Assembly: GCF_002379585.1 (NCBI RefSeq)
Contig: NZ_DFUE01000025.1
Location: 59,658 to 123,657, forward strand
DNA length: 64,000 nucleotides
Reading direction: 5' to 3'
From: Pseudomonas sp. UBA4194
GTDB lineage: Bacteria; Pseudomonadota; Gammaproteobacteria; Pseudomonadales; Pseudomonadaceae
The stretch's first letter is position 1. Every line of letters begins with the position of its first letter. Below the pieces are notes generated by a model. It made no database searches and was not told the DNA's origin. It was given only the letters and a program-made list of their open reading frames with translations. The position numbers were made by a program, and so were the translations under genes. Positions 27,439 through 37,509 of the stretch are shown here, piece by piece.

Positions 27439-30033
27439 ATGACTCGTTCGTTCTCGCGCTTCAAACCGCATACATTGGGACTGATGATTTCCACAGCCTT
27501 GTTCAGCGCCGCCGGTACCGCCGACGAGTACGCACTGAGGGCGGCGGACGACGGCCTGAATGTTCCGAACATCATCACCAGCGCGGGGGCGAGCCCGGTC
27601 ATCGACATCGTCGCGCCCCAAGGGGATGTTTCCCATAACCGCTTTCAAGACTTCAACGTCGGCGCGGCGGGCGTGATCTTCAACAACAGCGCAGTGTCCG
27701 GCAGCGCCCAGATCGGCAGCCAGAGCCAGGCTGTCGCCGCCAATCCGCAACTGGCCCAGGGCACCGCCAGGGTCATTCTCAACGAAGTGGTGGGAACGCA
27801 CAAATCCACGATCCATGGCCCGCAGGCTATTTTCGGTGATGCCGCCGACTACGTACTGAGCAACCCCAACGGCATCGACATCAACGGCTCGAACATGCAA
27901 CTGGGCAGCGGCAAGACCGCTACGTTCATCGTCGGCCACAGGGGCGACGCGCAGGTTGCCGCAGGCCCCGGCCGTCTTGAGGTGGGTGAGCGAGGACTCG
28001 ACGTAGAAGGTGGCATCGCGCTGATCGCCCCCGTGTTGAAGGTGAAGGGCGCGACGACAGCCACGGCCAATCTGGCCATTCGCGCTGGCGCCTACATACT
28101 GGATACCGCCAGTGGACGCTCGCTGCAGCGCGCCGACTCCGACGCTATCACCGGTATCGATGCTCAACTGTTGGGAGCCATGCGTGCCCATCGCATCGAT
28201 ATCGTCAGCAGCGGCAAAGGCGCCGGCGTGAACATGGAGGTCACCAATATCCAGGCCGATCAGGGTATCGATATCGCCGCCGATGGGGTCTTGATCGCCA
28301 CATCAGTGAGCACGGCCGATGGCCGACGCGTGGCCGGGACGTTGAATGCCGGCGCTGGCGATCTGAACTTGGCCGCTGGCGACGACATGCATCTCGAATC
28401 CCTGAATCTGGGCGGGCGCAACGTTGTCGCTCAGGCCCAGGGCAAGCTGACCCTGGATGCACAGAAGAACGAGGTGACTCGACATACCGACCCTGAGGCG
28501 CCCCAGGACGAGTTCGTGCTGGGCGAAGGCTTCGCCAACGCGGCCGTCAGCGAACGGGAACTGACCCACGTCAAGAACATCGTGGCCGCGACCGGTGCGA
28601 TCACCCTGAAGTCCGGCAATGACATGCTGGTCGCCGCCACGGACATGACCGCCCACACCATCGACCTCAAGTCCGAGCGGCGGCTGGATGTCATCGCCAA
28701 GGTCGATGAGCGGGACAGGAACGTTCGCGCATCAGACGCCACCGGCACACTGGTGAGCGCCGCAGCCATCCGTGAACAACAGGCCAGTACCACCAGCCTC
28801 AATGCTCAGAGCATCACCCTCAGCGGCCACCCCGTGACGCTGCAAGGTGTTGACGTCCACGGCGAGCAGAGCATCGACATCTTTGGTAGCCGTGCGGTTG
28901 TCAAACCACAGGCGCTGGTCAGCACCCGGCTACAGGGCAGCGAGCATGGCGGGGTGCGGCTGCGTGACGAGCCGCCAGAGCAGACGAGCACGGTCACCAC
29001 CGTTCAACGAGGCACACTCCTGAAGACCGGTCTTGACCGAGGCCGCGTTTCCTTCGGCAACCGCGAAGTGGACATCATGGCCAGCACCGTTGAAACCCAT
29101 GGGCTCGACATCCGTGCCATGAACGGCGATGTGATCGTCAGGGGCGCCTTGCAAGAGACTCGCCGCGAGCACATTCAGAACGACACCGATGGGGAATCGG
29201 CGAACCCGCAAGATCAGGCCCAGGTCCGCTACACGCCAAGTCAGCTGAGTGCGGCGACCGTGTCCATCCGGGCAAGCGATGTGGGAGTGAACCCATTCGC
29301 CAAAGGTGATGTGATTTTGCAAGGGGTAGCGATCAACGCCGCCGAGCGCCTCGACATCGACGCTGCAGGCCAACTTTCCGTCAGCGCCGGCCAGCAGATG
29401 GGCGGCGGCGCCACCACCCATGTACAGAGCACCCTGTCCAGCACGGGCAGCATCGGGCTGACCTCAGGCAGCCTGCTGAACATTGCCGGCTCGACTTTGA
29501 GCGCCAAGGGAGCCATGAAGCTGGTCGCCCCCGATATTCAGCTCACGGCCAGTCTCGATGACCGTAGCCCCCGCCTGCGCGAGATATGGCTGGACGACGA
29601 CTATCACCCTTCTTTCTACAGCGAGCGCGAAGCGGATGGTAACCACCTGACCGTTCACCACGGGGTCACCCTCGAAAGCCTGAATGACGTCGAGCTGGTC
29701 GCGCAAAGACTGGCTACCCACGCAGCGGTGATAACGGCTGCGGAGAAACTGACCGTATCGCCCACGCTGTATCAGTTCAAGGACACGCCAGTCGTAGCCC
29801 GAGACAACGTTCTTGCCACCTCTGCCAGCGCTGTCGGTGATCAGGAGGAGATGAGCGCTGACCGCCCCGGTTTCCTCGCGCTGAGCCAAGGGCGACCCAA
29901 ACGCGAAGCCGGACAGACCGACGCAGAAGCTGACCAGACCTTTGCCTCACAGTTCGTTGCCGGGTTGGTCGACCCTGAGAATGCCGCGCTGATGAAGCGC
30001 CTCGGCATGCCGTTAACCGTGCTGACCCGCTGA
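27439..30033 (+). CDS. TpsA exoprotein 1 (filamentous haemagglutinin-like, 864 aa)
   Basis: This is a predicted secreted beta-helical adhesin. The ATG at 27439 (MTRSFSRFKPHTLGL) has ACAGGA eight or nine bases before it; an ATG nine bases upstream would overlap that site. After the signal peptide comes the TPS secretion domain (about 30-280) with PVIDIVAPQGDVSHNRFQ-type start and NPNGI at 142-146. The rest is repeat-like helix-forming sequence with a different wording from the other three TpsA proteins, and a charged tail (LSQGRPKREAGQ). I saw no cysteine in the mature part, usual for TpsA. It lies 78 bases after tpsB. Confidence 0.9.
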   Translation: MTRSFSRFKPHTLGLMISTALFSAAGTADEYALRAADDGLNVPNIITSAGASPVIDIVAPQGDVSHNRFQDFNVGAAGVIFNNSAVSGSAQIGSQSQAVAANPQLAQGTARVILNEVVGTHKSTIHGPQAIFGDAADYVLSNPNGIDINGSNMQLGSGKTATFIVGHRGDAQVAAGPGRLEVGERGLDVEGGIALIAPVLKVKGATTATANLAIRAGAYILDTASGRSLQRADSDAITGIDAQLLGAMRAHRIDIVSSGKGAGVNMEVTNIQADQGIDIAADGVLIATSVSTADGRRVAGTLNAGAGDLNLAAGDDMHLESLNLGGRNVVAQAQGKLTLDAQKNEVTRHTDPEAPQDEFVLGEGFANAAVSERELTHVKNIVAATGAITLKSGNDMLVAATDMTAHTIDLKSERRLDVIAKVDERDRNVRASDATGTLVSAAAIREQQASTTSLNAQSITLSGHPVTLQGVDVHGEQSIDIFGSRAVVKPQALVSTRLQGSEHGGVRLRDEPPEQTSTVTTVQRGTLLKTGLDRGRVSFGNREVDIMASTVETHGLDIRAMNGDVIVRGALQETRREHIQNDTDGESANPQDQAQVRYTPSQLSAATVSIRASDVGVNPFAKGDVILQGVAINAAERLDIDAAGQLSVSAGQQMGGGATTHVQSTLSSTGSIGLTSGSLLNIAGSTLSAKGAMKLVAPDIQLTASLDDRSPRLREIWLDDDYHPSFYSEREADGNHLTVHHGVTLESLNDVELVAQRLATHAAVITAAEKLTVSPTLYQFKDTPVVARDNVLATSASAVGDQEEMSADRPGFLALSQGRPKREAGQTDAEADQTFASQFVAGLVDPENAALMKRLGMPLTVLTR

Positions 30034-30047
30034 CCCGTTGCCTTCCG

Positions 30048-30104
30048 GCCGCCGTGCAATACGGCGGCTCAATCCGGCCAAGGCGACGAACGTGTCGCCT
30101 TGGC
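30048..30104 (+). terminator. Two stem-loops between tpsA1 and tpsA2
   Basis: GCCGCCGT-GCAAT-ACGGCGGC (30048-30068) and GCCAAGGCGAC-GAACGT-GTCGCCTTGGC (30077-30104) are perfect 8- and 11-bp stems right after the tpsA1 stop. No T-tract follows, so they may act as partial terminators or protect the mRNA 3' end. Confidence 0.6.
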
Positions 30105-30204
30105 CTGCCCGAATACCACCGCAGGTCGACGCAGCGCCGGCAGCGAACCGGACATGCGGCTGATCGACCTTGCGCACCCTTTCCAATCTCAAGAGGAACA
30201 TCCC

Positions 30205-33200
30205 GTGAAACTTTTCCACCGCAGTGCCGGCCGTTTTGCGCCGAGCAAGCTGGGCCTTGCCGTGTCCGCCATGTTGTTGGGGCAGACCTTTACCGCCAGC
30301 GCCGATATCCTGCGCCATGGCATAGCTCCCATTGCGGGCGTCGGTGGCATGGCCAACGTCGTTGAAACCCACGGCGTGCCGGTCATCAATATCGTCAAGC
30401 CCAACCACAGCGGCCTTTCCCATAACCAGTATCAAGAATACAACGTTGGCAGCCCGGGGCTGATCATCAACAACAGCCTGGTCGATGGCAGCGCCACCCA
30501 GTCCCTGCAGGTGCAGGCCAACCCGCAGTTCGTCGACAACCGAAGCGCCAGCACCATCCTCAACGAAGTGATCGGCAGCAATCGCTCGATCATCAATGGT
30601 CGCCAGGAAATCTTCGGCGACAAGGCCGACTACGTTCTCAGCAACCCCAATGGACTGTGGGTGAATGGCGGCTGGATCGCTACCAAATCCGATACCACGG
30701 CCACTCTTCTGGTCGGCACGCCGGTGATACAGGACGGCCAGCTCACCGGGTTCGATAGCCGCACCGCCGGGCAGGGCCAAGACGCTGGAGAAATCGCCGG
30801 ACCTGGCAGCTTGACCGTCAACGGCGGCGGGCTGCGATTGATCGCGCCACGCATCGACATGAAAGGCGAGCTCTGGGCGTCTGGCGCCCTGGACGTATTG
30901 ATCGGTCGCCATCACGTCGACGCCAGCACAGGCGACATCAGCGACGTCGACAACCGCTTCCCTGCCGTGGACGCCAGGCTGGTGGGGGCCATGCAGGCGC
31001 AGCGAATTCGCATCGTCACCTCCCAGCAAGGCGTGGGTATCCATATGCCGACACGCAAGGTATCGGGCCGGCAAGGCATTGATATCTCGTCTGCCGGCAA
31101 GCTGGTCATCGCTGCCAGACAATACAGCCCGGATCAGCTGCAACCAGGCGTACTGGAGAGCACCAGCGGCGACATTCTGCTTGAATCGGCGGAACGTATG
31201 CAGCTATCCGGCCTGAAGTTGCAAGCACAGACCGTTACCGCCCACGCAGGTACTGACCTCAAGCTCGATACGCTGACCAAGGTGACTCAAAGCTCGCGCC
31301 TGTCCCAGGTTGCCAACCCTTGGCAGGTCCTGCCTGGCGGCGTGACCAAGACCCATGAACAACGGACCGAAGAGCAACTGTTCGGCACACAGATCGACGC
31401 ACAACAGATTGCCTTGAGTGCGCAAGGCAACCTGGACCTGCAAGCGGCCAGGCTCAGCGCCGAGCAGGACATCAGCCTGACTGCCGACCACCGCCTGACT
31501 CTCGATGCTGGCATCGAAACAACCACGCAAACCCTTAGCGTCAACGATAAGCGGCCGCTGACCACCGCGCTGGATACCATCGAGAAGATCAGCCGCAGCG
31601 CCGTTGCCAGCAATGTCGCTGCCGGTGGCAAGGTCAGCGTCAGGGCCAGGGCGGTAGAAGTGCGGGGCAGTGAAGTGCGAGGCCGCGAGGTCGACGTAGA
31701 GGCGACGCAAGGCGACCTGCAGGTCACAGGCATCGTCCTCGAGTCCTCGCTCAAGAATGCCCAGGCCGACAGCCTACTGTTCGCCACAACCAAGGATCTG
31801 ACGCGTGATACGTCGGTGAGCCACTACTTCGGCAGTCACATCGGTGCCGATGACGCCCTGGACCTCAAGGCCGCCCAGAAGCTGAACGTGCGCGGCTCGA
31901 ACATCGACGGCAAAGAGGGGACCACCCGGCTCAAAGCAACCGCTGGGATCGAGCTGCTGACCGGCCAGGCGAATTCCATCACAACCCTCACCGGCAAGGA
32001 CTGGGTGCTGTCCGCGTTTGCCGATGAGACCAGGCCAGCCGAGGATAACCGTCCCGGCTCCATGCAATGGGCGGCGGGTGCCGGGGTCAAGCGGGAAAAG
32101 GTTATCGATACCAAAACCAACTACTGGGAGCGGGAAACCAAGGTCAAGGGCGGCTACGTGCAGCTTGACGGTGGCGAGTCGATCCTGAGCGAAGGCGCCA
32201 GTGTGAAGAGCCAAGGCACCCTGGACCTGAACGCCAACGACATCAGGCTATTGGCCAGCGTCGACAAACAGGTGTTCAGCAACAGCATCACCGGCGACAC
32301 CGTAGGCATGCAGTGGACCGGGGGCCTGAACAAGGCAGGTAGCGCCCTGTTTGTCGAGCACCAGGTGCACACCGATGGCAACGAGCAACGCATCCACACC
32401 GGCACCCGACTGACGGCCGGGCACGACCTGAACATCAACGCCAAGAACCTGACCAACGTCGGTACGCAGATGTTTGCCGAGAAGCTGCTATCAATCACCG
32501 CCGACAGGGTGGATAACCGCGCTGCGATCGATGTGGTCAGCACCCAGATCGATCATGACCGGGTCAGGGGTAGCGTAGGAGCCACGCTGGATTACGGCGA
32601 TATCGCCAACGCCATCTACAAGGCCGCCACCCAGGCCGAGCAGCCCCGCTTCCACCAGCAGAACATCGACGACAACCTGGTGCCTTGGAGCGTGGGGCTG
32701 GATGTGGCTGTGGACTATCAGGATCGTGCCACTCAGGCACTGGCCAACTACGCCAAGGTCACCCGGATCGAGGGCGGTGAAGTGACCCTGAAAGTGACCG
32801 GCGCAATCCAGGACCAGGGTACCCAGTACAGCAGCCATGCAGGCATCACCACGCTCAAGGCCATGGAGCACACCCTCGAAGCGGCAGCCAATACCTTGAC
32901 CACCAGCCTCAATCGTCTGGACATCGAAACCCTGGCGCGCCTGGAGGCCTTCACCCCCGTGGATTTTGGCGTGAAGCTCGCGGCCGCCGGGTATCAGAAT
33001 GACCGCACCGACGTGGTCAGCACCGCAGTCGTGGGCCACGTTCACGGCAAGCGCGGCGTACAGATCCAGCTGGGCACCAATGGCCTCTACGAAGGCACCG
33101 TGTTCAGCAGCGAAGGCAGCGGCCCGTTCGGCAGCGAGGACGGCGATATCAGCTTGCGCACCGAGGGCAACCTGAGCATCACCCAGGCACAGGACACCCA

Positions 33201-34608
33201 CGAGCTGGTTGACTACACCGGGCAAGGCAAGGGCACCTTGAAGCTGGCCTTCGGCGAAACAGTCGGTGTAGCCGGCAGCGCCAGCGGCAATGGGCGCTAC
33301 AGCATGCTGCAGAGCCGCGACAGCGACGGTCGCGGCGCTCGCTTCACCACCCCAGGGAAGGTGACGATCCAGGCCGATCGCGATCTGCTCATGCAAGGCA
33401 CGGACATCGGCAACGCCGAGCGCAGCGTGGCCGCCATCGATGTCTCCGCGGGGGGCCGCCTGAGTGTGGCAGCCACGTCCAGCAGCAGACGCCAATACGG
33501 CGATGTCTACGCCGGAGGGGGTAACTTCAAGCTTGGGCGCGACTTGGGCAAAAGCGCGACACTGGAGGTCGGCGGCTCGTTTCAGATCGGCCAGACCGAC
33601 GAAACCGAGCACCAGCGTGTTGGGGCGCAATGGCTTGCCGTATCGGACGTCAGCCTGAGTTCCCTGAGCGGCGCCAGCCAGGCCATAGACCTCGAGGGCT
33701 TGGCCATCGAAGCGGGCCGCATTGACCTCAAGGCTGACGCCGGCGGCATCAGGGTCGCCGCCGCCAGGTCCACCATCGACCGCGACAACCGCGAAGCTGC
33801 GGCCGGCTTCGGCATTGGTCGGGTATCTGCGACCAAGCCGGCCGACGACACGGCCAGCGTACATGCCCGGGTCAAGGTCAAGTATGACCAGCTGGACAGC
33901 ACCACGTATGCCAATGCTCAGCTCAAGGCCCGCGAAGTGAACATCAATACAGGCGCCGATCTGCAGCTGCAGGGTACAGTGCTGCAGGCCGATACGGTGA
34001 ACGGCTCCGTAGAGGGAGACCTGCGAATCGCCAGTGTGCAGGACGACGTCCAGGGCATGAAAGTCGACCTGGACCTGCGTGCCGAAGCCAGCCATAACCC
34101 GCTGGCCATGCTCAAGGCCGTAAAGGCCGTGGGCGGACCTTTCGCCAAGAAAACCGCGCCAGCCGGGCCGTTCAGCAACAGCGTGCCGGACAAGTGGAGC
34201 GAGACGATTCGCGGTATGGACGACAAGACAGGGCTACGGATCGACCTGGAGTTCACTCAAGACGAGCGCAATACCGTCACGCAAACGTCGGCCATCTCCG
34301 CCATCACCCAGTGGGGCCTGCAAGTTGCCGGCAACACCGAGCTGGTGGGGGCGACCTTGGGCATTCCCGCCGGCGCAGCACTACCGCCGCAGGACAGCCT
34401 GAGCACCCAGAGCCTGAGCGGCAACGATTACCATCGAGGCGCCAGCGTGCACCTGGCCACGGGCAAGGTGGATCAGCTGTCCCAGCTGTGGGGCGCTTTG
34501 AACAAGGTCAGGAATGACGACACGGTGTTCGAGGCGGGCATGATCGCCTTCACCCACCGCGATGAAGACCAGATTATCGAGGGTCAAGTGCAGGCCATCG
34601 AGAGCTGA
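30205..34608 (+). CDS. TpsA exoprotein 2 (filamentous haemagglutinin-like, 1467 aa)
   Basis: The GTG at 30205 is chosen because AGAGGA lies about seven bases before it and a signal peptide follows (LFHRSAGRF to FTASA). The TPS domain has PVINIVKPNHSGLSHNQYQE and NPNGL at 147-151. The long passenger carries repeats of the haemagglutinin type, then a module shared with TpsA3 and TpsA4: DQGTQYSSHAG, a LGTNGLYEGT motif, FTTPGKVTIQADRDLLMQGT and FQIGQTDE. The C-terminal segment with TVTQTSAIS is shared with TpsA4. No toxin domain, VENN motif or immunity gene is seen. Confidence 0.93.
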   Translation: MKLFHRSAGRFAPSKLGLAVSAMLLGQTFTASADILRHGIAPIAGVGGMANVVETHGVPVINIVKPNHSGLSHNQYQEYNVGSPGLIINNSLVDGSATQSLQVQANPQFVDNRSASTILNEVIGSNRSIINGRQEIFGDKADYVLSNPNGLWVNGGWIATKSDTTATLLVGTPVIQDGQLTGFDSRTAGQGQDAGEIAGPGSLTVNGGGLRLIAPRIDMKGELWASGALDVLIGRHHVDASTGDISDVDNRFPAVDARLVGAMQAQRIRIVTSQQGVGIHMPTRKVSGRQGIDISSAGKLVIAARQYSPDQLQPGVLESTSGDILLESAERMQLSGLKLQAQTVTAHAGTDLKLDTLTKVTQSSRLSQVANPWQVLPGGVTKTHEQRTEEQLFGTQIDAQQIALSAQGNLDLQAARLSAEQDISLTADHRLTLDAGIETTTQTLSVNDKRPLTTALDTIEKISRSAVASNVAAGGKVSVRARAVEVRGSEVRGREVDVEATQGDLQVTGIVLESSLKNAQADSLLFATTKDLTRDTSVSHYFGSHIGADDALDLKAAQKLNVRGSNIDGKEGTTRLKATAGIELLTGQANSITTLTGKDWVLSAFADETRPAEDNRPGSMQWAAGAGVKREKVIDTKTNYWERETKVKGGYVQLDGGESILSEGASVKSQGTLDLNANDIRLLASVDKQVFSNSITGDTVGMQWTGGLNKAGSALFVEHQVHTDGNEQRIHTGTRLTAGHDLNINAKNLTNVGTQMFAEKLLSITADRVDNRAAIDVVSTQIDHDRVRGSVGATLDYGDIANAIYKAATQAEQPRFHQQNIDDNLVPWSVGLDVAVDYQDRATQALANYAKVTRIEGGEVTLKVTGAIQDQGTQYSSHAGITTLKAMEHTLEAAANTLTTSLNRLDIETLARLEAFTPVDFGVKLAAAGYQNDRTDVVSTAVVGHVHGKRGVQIQLGTNGLYEGTVFSSEGSGPFGSEDGDISLRTEGNLSITQAQDTHELVDYTGQGKGTLKLAFGETVGVAGSASGNGRYSMLQSRDSDGRGARFTTPGKVTIQADRDLLMQGTDIGNAERSVAAIDVSAGGRLSVAATSSSRRQYGDVYAGGGNFKLGRDLGKSATLEVGGSFQIGQTDETEHQRVGAQWLAVSDVSLSSLSGASQAIDLEGLAIEAGRIDLKADAGGIRVAAARSTIDRDNREAAAGFGIGRVSATKPADDTASVHARVKVKYDQLDSTTYANAQLKAREVNINTGADLQLQGTVLQADTVNGSVEGDLRIASVQDDVQGMKVDLDLRAEASHNPLAMLKAVKAVGGPFAKKTAPAGPFSNSVPDKWSETIRGMDDKTGLRIDLEFTQDERNTVTQTSAISAITQWGLQVAGNTELVGATLGIPAGAALPPQDSLSTQSLSGNDYHRGASVHLATGKVDQLSQLWGALNKVRNDDTVFEAGMIAFTHRDEDQIIEGQVQAIES

Positions 34609-34637
34609 TGACGCACCCGGCATGAGTCGGGTCGCTA

Positions 34638-34660
34638 CCTTCGCGGCATGGTCGCGAAGG
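34638..34660 (+). terminator. Stem-loop between tpsA2 and tpsA3
   Basis: CCTTCGCG-GCATGGT-CGCGAAGG is a perfect 8-bp stem 30 bases after the tpsA2 stop, preceded by a smaller ACCCG/CGGGT stem. No T-tract follows. Further on, a lone CGTCCTA heptad (34724-34730) lies about 120 bases before tpsA3. Confidence 0.5.
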
Positions 34661-34847
34661 GAGCGGCACGGTCAAGAACCGCCTTCCTTCGCCCGCCCCT
34701 GCAACCGACATTACGCTCGGAGCCGTCCTACATTTGGGGCATCACCCCGCTGATTCTCCCTGCATCCCATCCTCTCTAAGGTAGGTAGCCCTGGCCCGGC
34801 AGTGAATACCGGTGCCAGGCCACCATTCGACCTATGGAGAGTCATCG

Positions 34848-37316
34848 ATGCAACACAGCATGGAAAAACCTGTCTTCACGCACCTGCGTCCACTGCGCCT
34901 GGCGATTGCCGCCGCCCTCCTCGCCCCCTGCCTGCCAGCCCTGGCCAACGGCCTTGCGGCAGCGGACACACCGGGGGCATTGCCGATCATCGGTGAACAC
35001 CAAGGCGTTCCGGTCATCGACATCGTTGCGCCCAACGCCGACGGCCTGTCCCACAACCGCTTCAATGAATTCAACGTTGGCGGGCAAGGTCTGGTACTGA
35101 ACAACAGCCTGAACGCAGGTCACAGCGAACTGGCCGGAGCCCTGCCGGCCAATGCCCAGTTCGATGGCACCGCTGCCCGCGTCATCCTCAATGAAGTGGT
35201 CGGCCACAACCGTTCCAACATCAATGGCCCCCAGGCCATTTTTGGCAGCGCCGCCGACTACGTGCTGGCCAATCCCAATGGCATCATGCTCAACGGTGCC
35301 ACTCTGGATAACGCCGCGCGCGCCAGCTTCGTGGTGGGTTCGGCAACCCTGGTCGATGGCCAATTGAGCCAGTTCGATACCCAAGGCGCCAAAGGCCAAC
35401 TGCGTGTCGACCAAGGTGGCGTGTCGAACGACGGCGGCGGTCTGGCTCTGATCGCCCCCAGTATTGCCGCCCATGGTCAGGTCCGTAGCGCCGGCAATCT
35501 CGACCTGATCATGGGCAACAACCGTGTGGACTATGCCAGCACTACCGTCGCGCAGAGCGGCCGGCTGCCCAAGCGCATCGATGCCAACCTGCTGGGTGCC
35601 ATGGCGGCCGGCAACCGCATCAACATCGTCAGCAGCGAGGCGGGTGCTGGCATCAAGATGCCAGGCAGCCAACTCACCGCCGGCCAGGGCATACGCATCA
35701 CTTCGGCCGGGGACATCAACCTGGCGACCGCCTCGCGTGCCGGCAAGCCGTCGGCGCCCACCCAACTGCAAGGTGGCGCCGGTGCTCTGCACCTGGAGGC
35801 TGCACGCCAGTTGAACCTCGCTGGCGCTCAGCTCGAGACAACCGCCAACGTGCGCCTGACCGCCGACAGCGTACGCAGCCAAGGCGCCAAGGTGGTCAGC
35901 GGCGACACGCTGCACCTGGGTGCGGACTCCGTGACCCACACCAGCGGTACCCGCCTGCAAGGCAGTGACGTCAATGTCGATGTACGCGGCAAGTTGGCCG
36001 ATGCCGGCACCCATTACGCCAGCACCATGGGCAAGATCCGCATCAATGCCGATAGCCACGAGATGAAGGCCAGCATGCTCAAGGCCGCAGCCGGAGCCGC
36101 CACCACCAGCACTGCTCAGGTCGGCAGCCTGACGGCCGCTCAAGGCATCGAAGTACGCCTGGGCGGCAACGGCCGCTACGAAGGCACCCGTATCAGCACG
36201 GCCCAGGGGCCCATCGATATGAAAACCGGTGGCAACCTGGTGCTCACCCAGGCCACCGATATCGTGGAGCGTCATACCAAGGCGGGCCCCAGCGTGGAGC
36301 GCACCGCAGTTGCAGGGCAACTGTCCACTCCCGGCGCCGTCAAGCTGCACGCTGGCCGTGACGTACAACTCAACGCCGTGAACATCGGCTCGGCCGAGCA
36401 CAAAGTCAGCAGCCTGACAGTCACGGCCCAAGGCAGCCTGACCAGCCTGGCCGCCATCAACCGGTCGTCCATCAAAGGCGGTGGCGAATCGGACATCGCC
36501 GGTGGCCTCTATCAACTCAGCCAAACCGATGAACAAAGCCAGACCCAGCTCGGCAACCGATGGTATGTCAACGAAGCCATGACCTTGCAGGCCGGCGCGC
36601 GCAAACCGCAGGCCATCCACCTGCAAGGCGTGGAGGCCGAGGCGGCGAGCATTACCCTGGACGCCAACGCCGGCGGAATGTTGCTCGAAGCCGCCAGCAG
36701 TCAGAAGCAGGTGGACAGCAAGCAACTGAGCGCCACCGCCAGCGACGCCCAGGCGCCCGGCGTAGCCTTGACTCATCGCCGCGAAGACATCCAGAGCCAT
36801 CGCAACACCCGACTGCAAGCGTCCAGTGTGACCCTGGACAGCGCTGCGGATGTGCGCGTGGACGGCGCCCGCATAGAGGCCGCGACCCTGGCCGGCGACA
36901 TCAGGGGCAAGCTCAGCGTCGCCCACCGTACCGATAGCCTGCAGAGCCTGAAGGTCACCGGTAGCGCGCAACCCATCGCAGGCGCGCCGCTCAAAGGGCT
37001 GCTCGGCGAGATGTCGACCCTGGCAGGCAAGTGGAACAAACCCGCTCAGCAGTCCCTGGATGCATCGCCTGCGGCGGGCCCCACCCAGGTCAAGCAGGCG
37101 AGTTTCGAGTTCGATCGCCGCTCGCAAACCGGCGGCATCGCCCAGGCGTCCCTCGCCGCTGGCACGCAAGCCACCACCCTCAAGGTCGCCGGAGGCAGTA
37201 CCCACGCCGCTCACGACTCGAGCAGCAGCGATCTGCAGACCACCTATCGCATCACCACCGAGCAAGGTGGCCTGGACACCGCCAAGCGTCTTTACGAGCA
37301 GGTACGTATCCGCTGA
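34848..37316 (+). CDS. TpsA exoprotein 3 (compact filamentous haemagglutinin-like, 822 aa)
   Basis: The ATG at 34848 follows GGAGA by eight bases; the signal peptide ends near LPALA. The TPS domain has PVIDIVAPNADGLSHNRFNE and NPNGI at 142-146. The passenger moves directly from the first helical region to the distal module found in TpsA2 and TpsA4 (DAGTHYASTMGKIRINADSH, LGGNGRYEGTRIS, YQLSQTDE), so the central 600-700 residues of the longer proteins are missing. The C-terminal part is partly shared (RTDSLQSLKV, LAGKWNK) but ends differently. There is no frameshift. The only cysteine noticed is in the signal peptide. Confidence 0.92.
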   Translation: MQHSMEKPVFTHLRPLRLAIAAALLAPCLPALANGLAAADTPGALPIIGEHQGVPVIDIVAPNADGLSHNRFNEFNVGGQGLVLNNSLNAGHSELAGALPANAQFDGTAARVILNEVVGHNRSNINGPQAIFGSAADYVLANPNGIMLNGATLDNAARASFVVGSATLVDGQLSQFDTQGAKGQLRVDQGGVSNDGGGLALIAPSIAAHGQVRSAGNLDLIMGNNRVDYASTTVAQSGRLPKRIDANLLGAMAAGNRINIVSSEAGAGIKMPGSQLTAGQGIRITSAGDINLATASRAGKPSAPTQLQGGAGALHLEAARQLNLAGAQLETTANVRLTADSVRSQGAKVVSGDTLHLGADSVTHTSGTRLQGSDVNVDVRGKLADAGTHYASTMGKIRINADSHEMKASMLKAAAGAATTSTAQVGSLTAAQGIEVRLGGNGRYEGTRISTAQGPIDMKTGGNLVLTQATDIVERHTKAGPSVERTAVAGQLSTPGAVKLHAGRDVQLNAVNIGSAEHKVSSLTVTAQGSLTSLAAINRSSIKGGGESDIAGGLYQLSQTDEQSQTQLGNRWYVNEAMTLQAGARKPQAIHLQGVEAEAASITLDANAGGMLLEAASSQKQVDSKQLSATASDAQAPGVALTHRREDIQSHRNTRLQASSVTLDSAADVRVDGARIEAATLAGDIRGKLSVAHRTDSLQSLKVTGSAQPIAGAPLKGLLGEMSTLAGKWNKPAQQSLDASPAAGPTQVKQASFEFDRRSQTGGIAQASLAAGTQATTLKVAGGSTHAAHDSSSSDLQTTYRITTEQGGLDTAKRLYEQVRIR

Positions 37317-37321
37317 CGCTC

Positions 37322-37352
37322 AGGGGCGGCCTGCCCGGCGCAGGCCGCCCCT
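37322..37352 (+). terminator. Strong stem-loop between tpsA3 and tpsA4
   Basis: AGGGGCGGCCTG-CCCGGCG-CAGGCCGCCCCT is a perfect 12-bp GC-rich stem starting five bases after the tpsA3 stop. CCCTTTTGC follows about 20 bases later; there is no immediate T-run. It is the strongest of the intergenic stems in the locus. Confidence 0.65.
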
Positions 37353-37509
37353 ACCGATGGTTGAGGCAGCCCTTTTGCTGTGGCAACTCACACACCGGAC
37401 AGATTCCTCCTACAGGCAGGCGTAGCAGCCTCCCCGATCAACTTGGCCCCCTGGGCCATACAGTTGCGGCGGATAAATAGTTACCCCACCTGCCTCCGGA
37501 TATCTGCTC

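Noticed and set aside
34609..34847. Small gene between tpsA2 and tpsA3
   Set aside because: Frames here (for example 34562-34753) overlap the tpsA2 end, lack a ribosome-binding site and show no family pattern.
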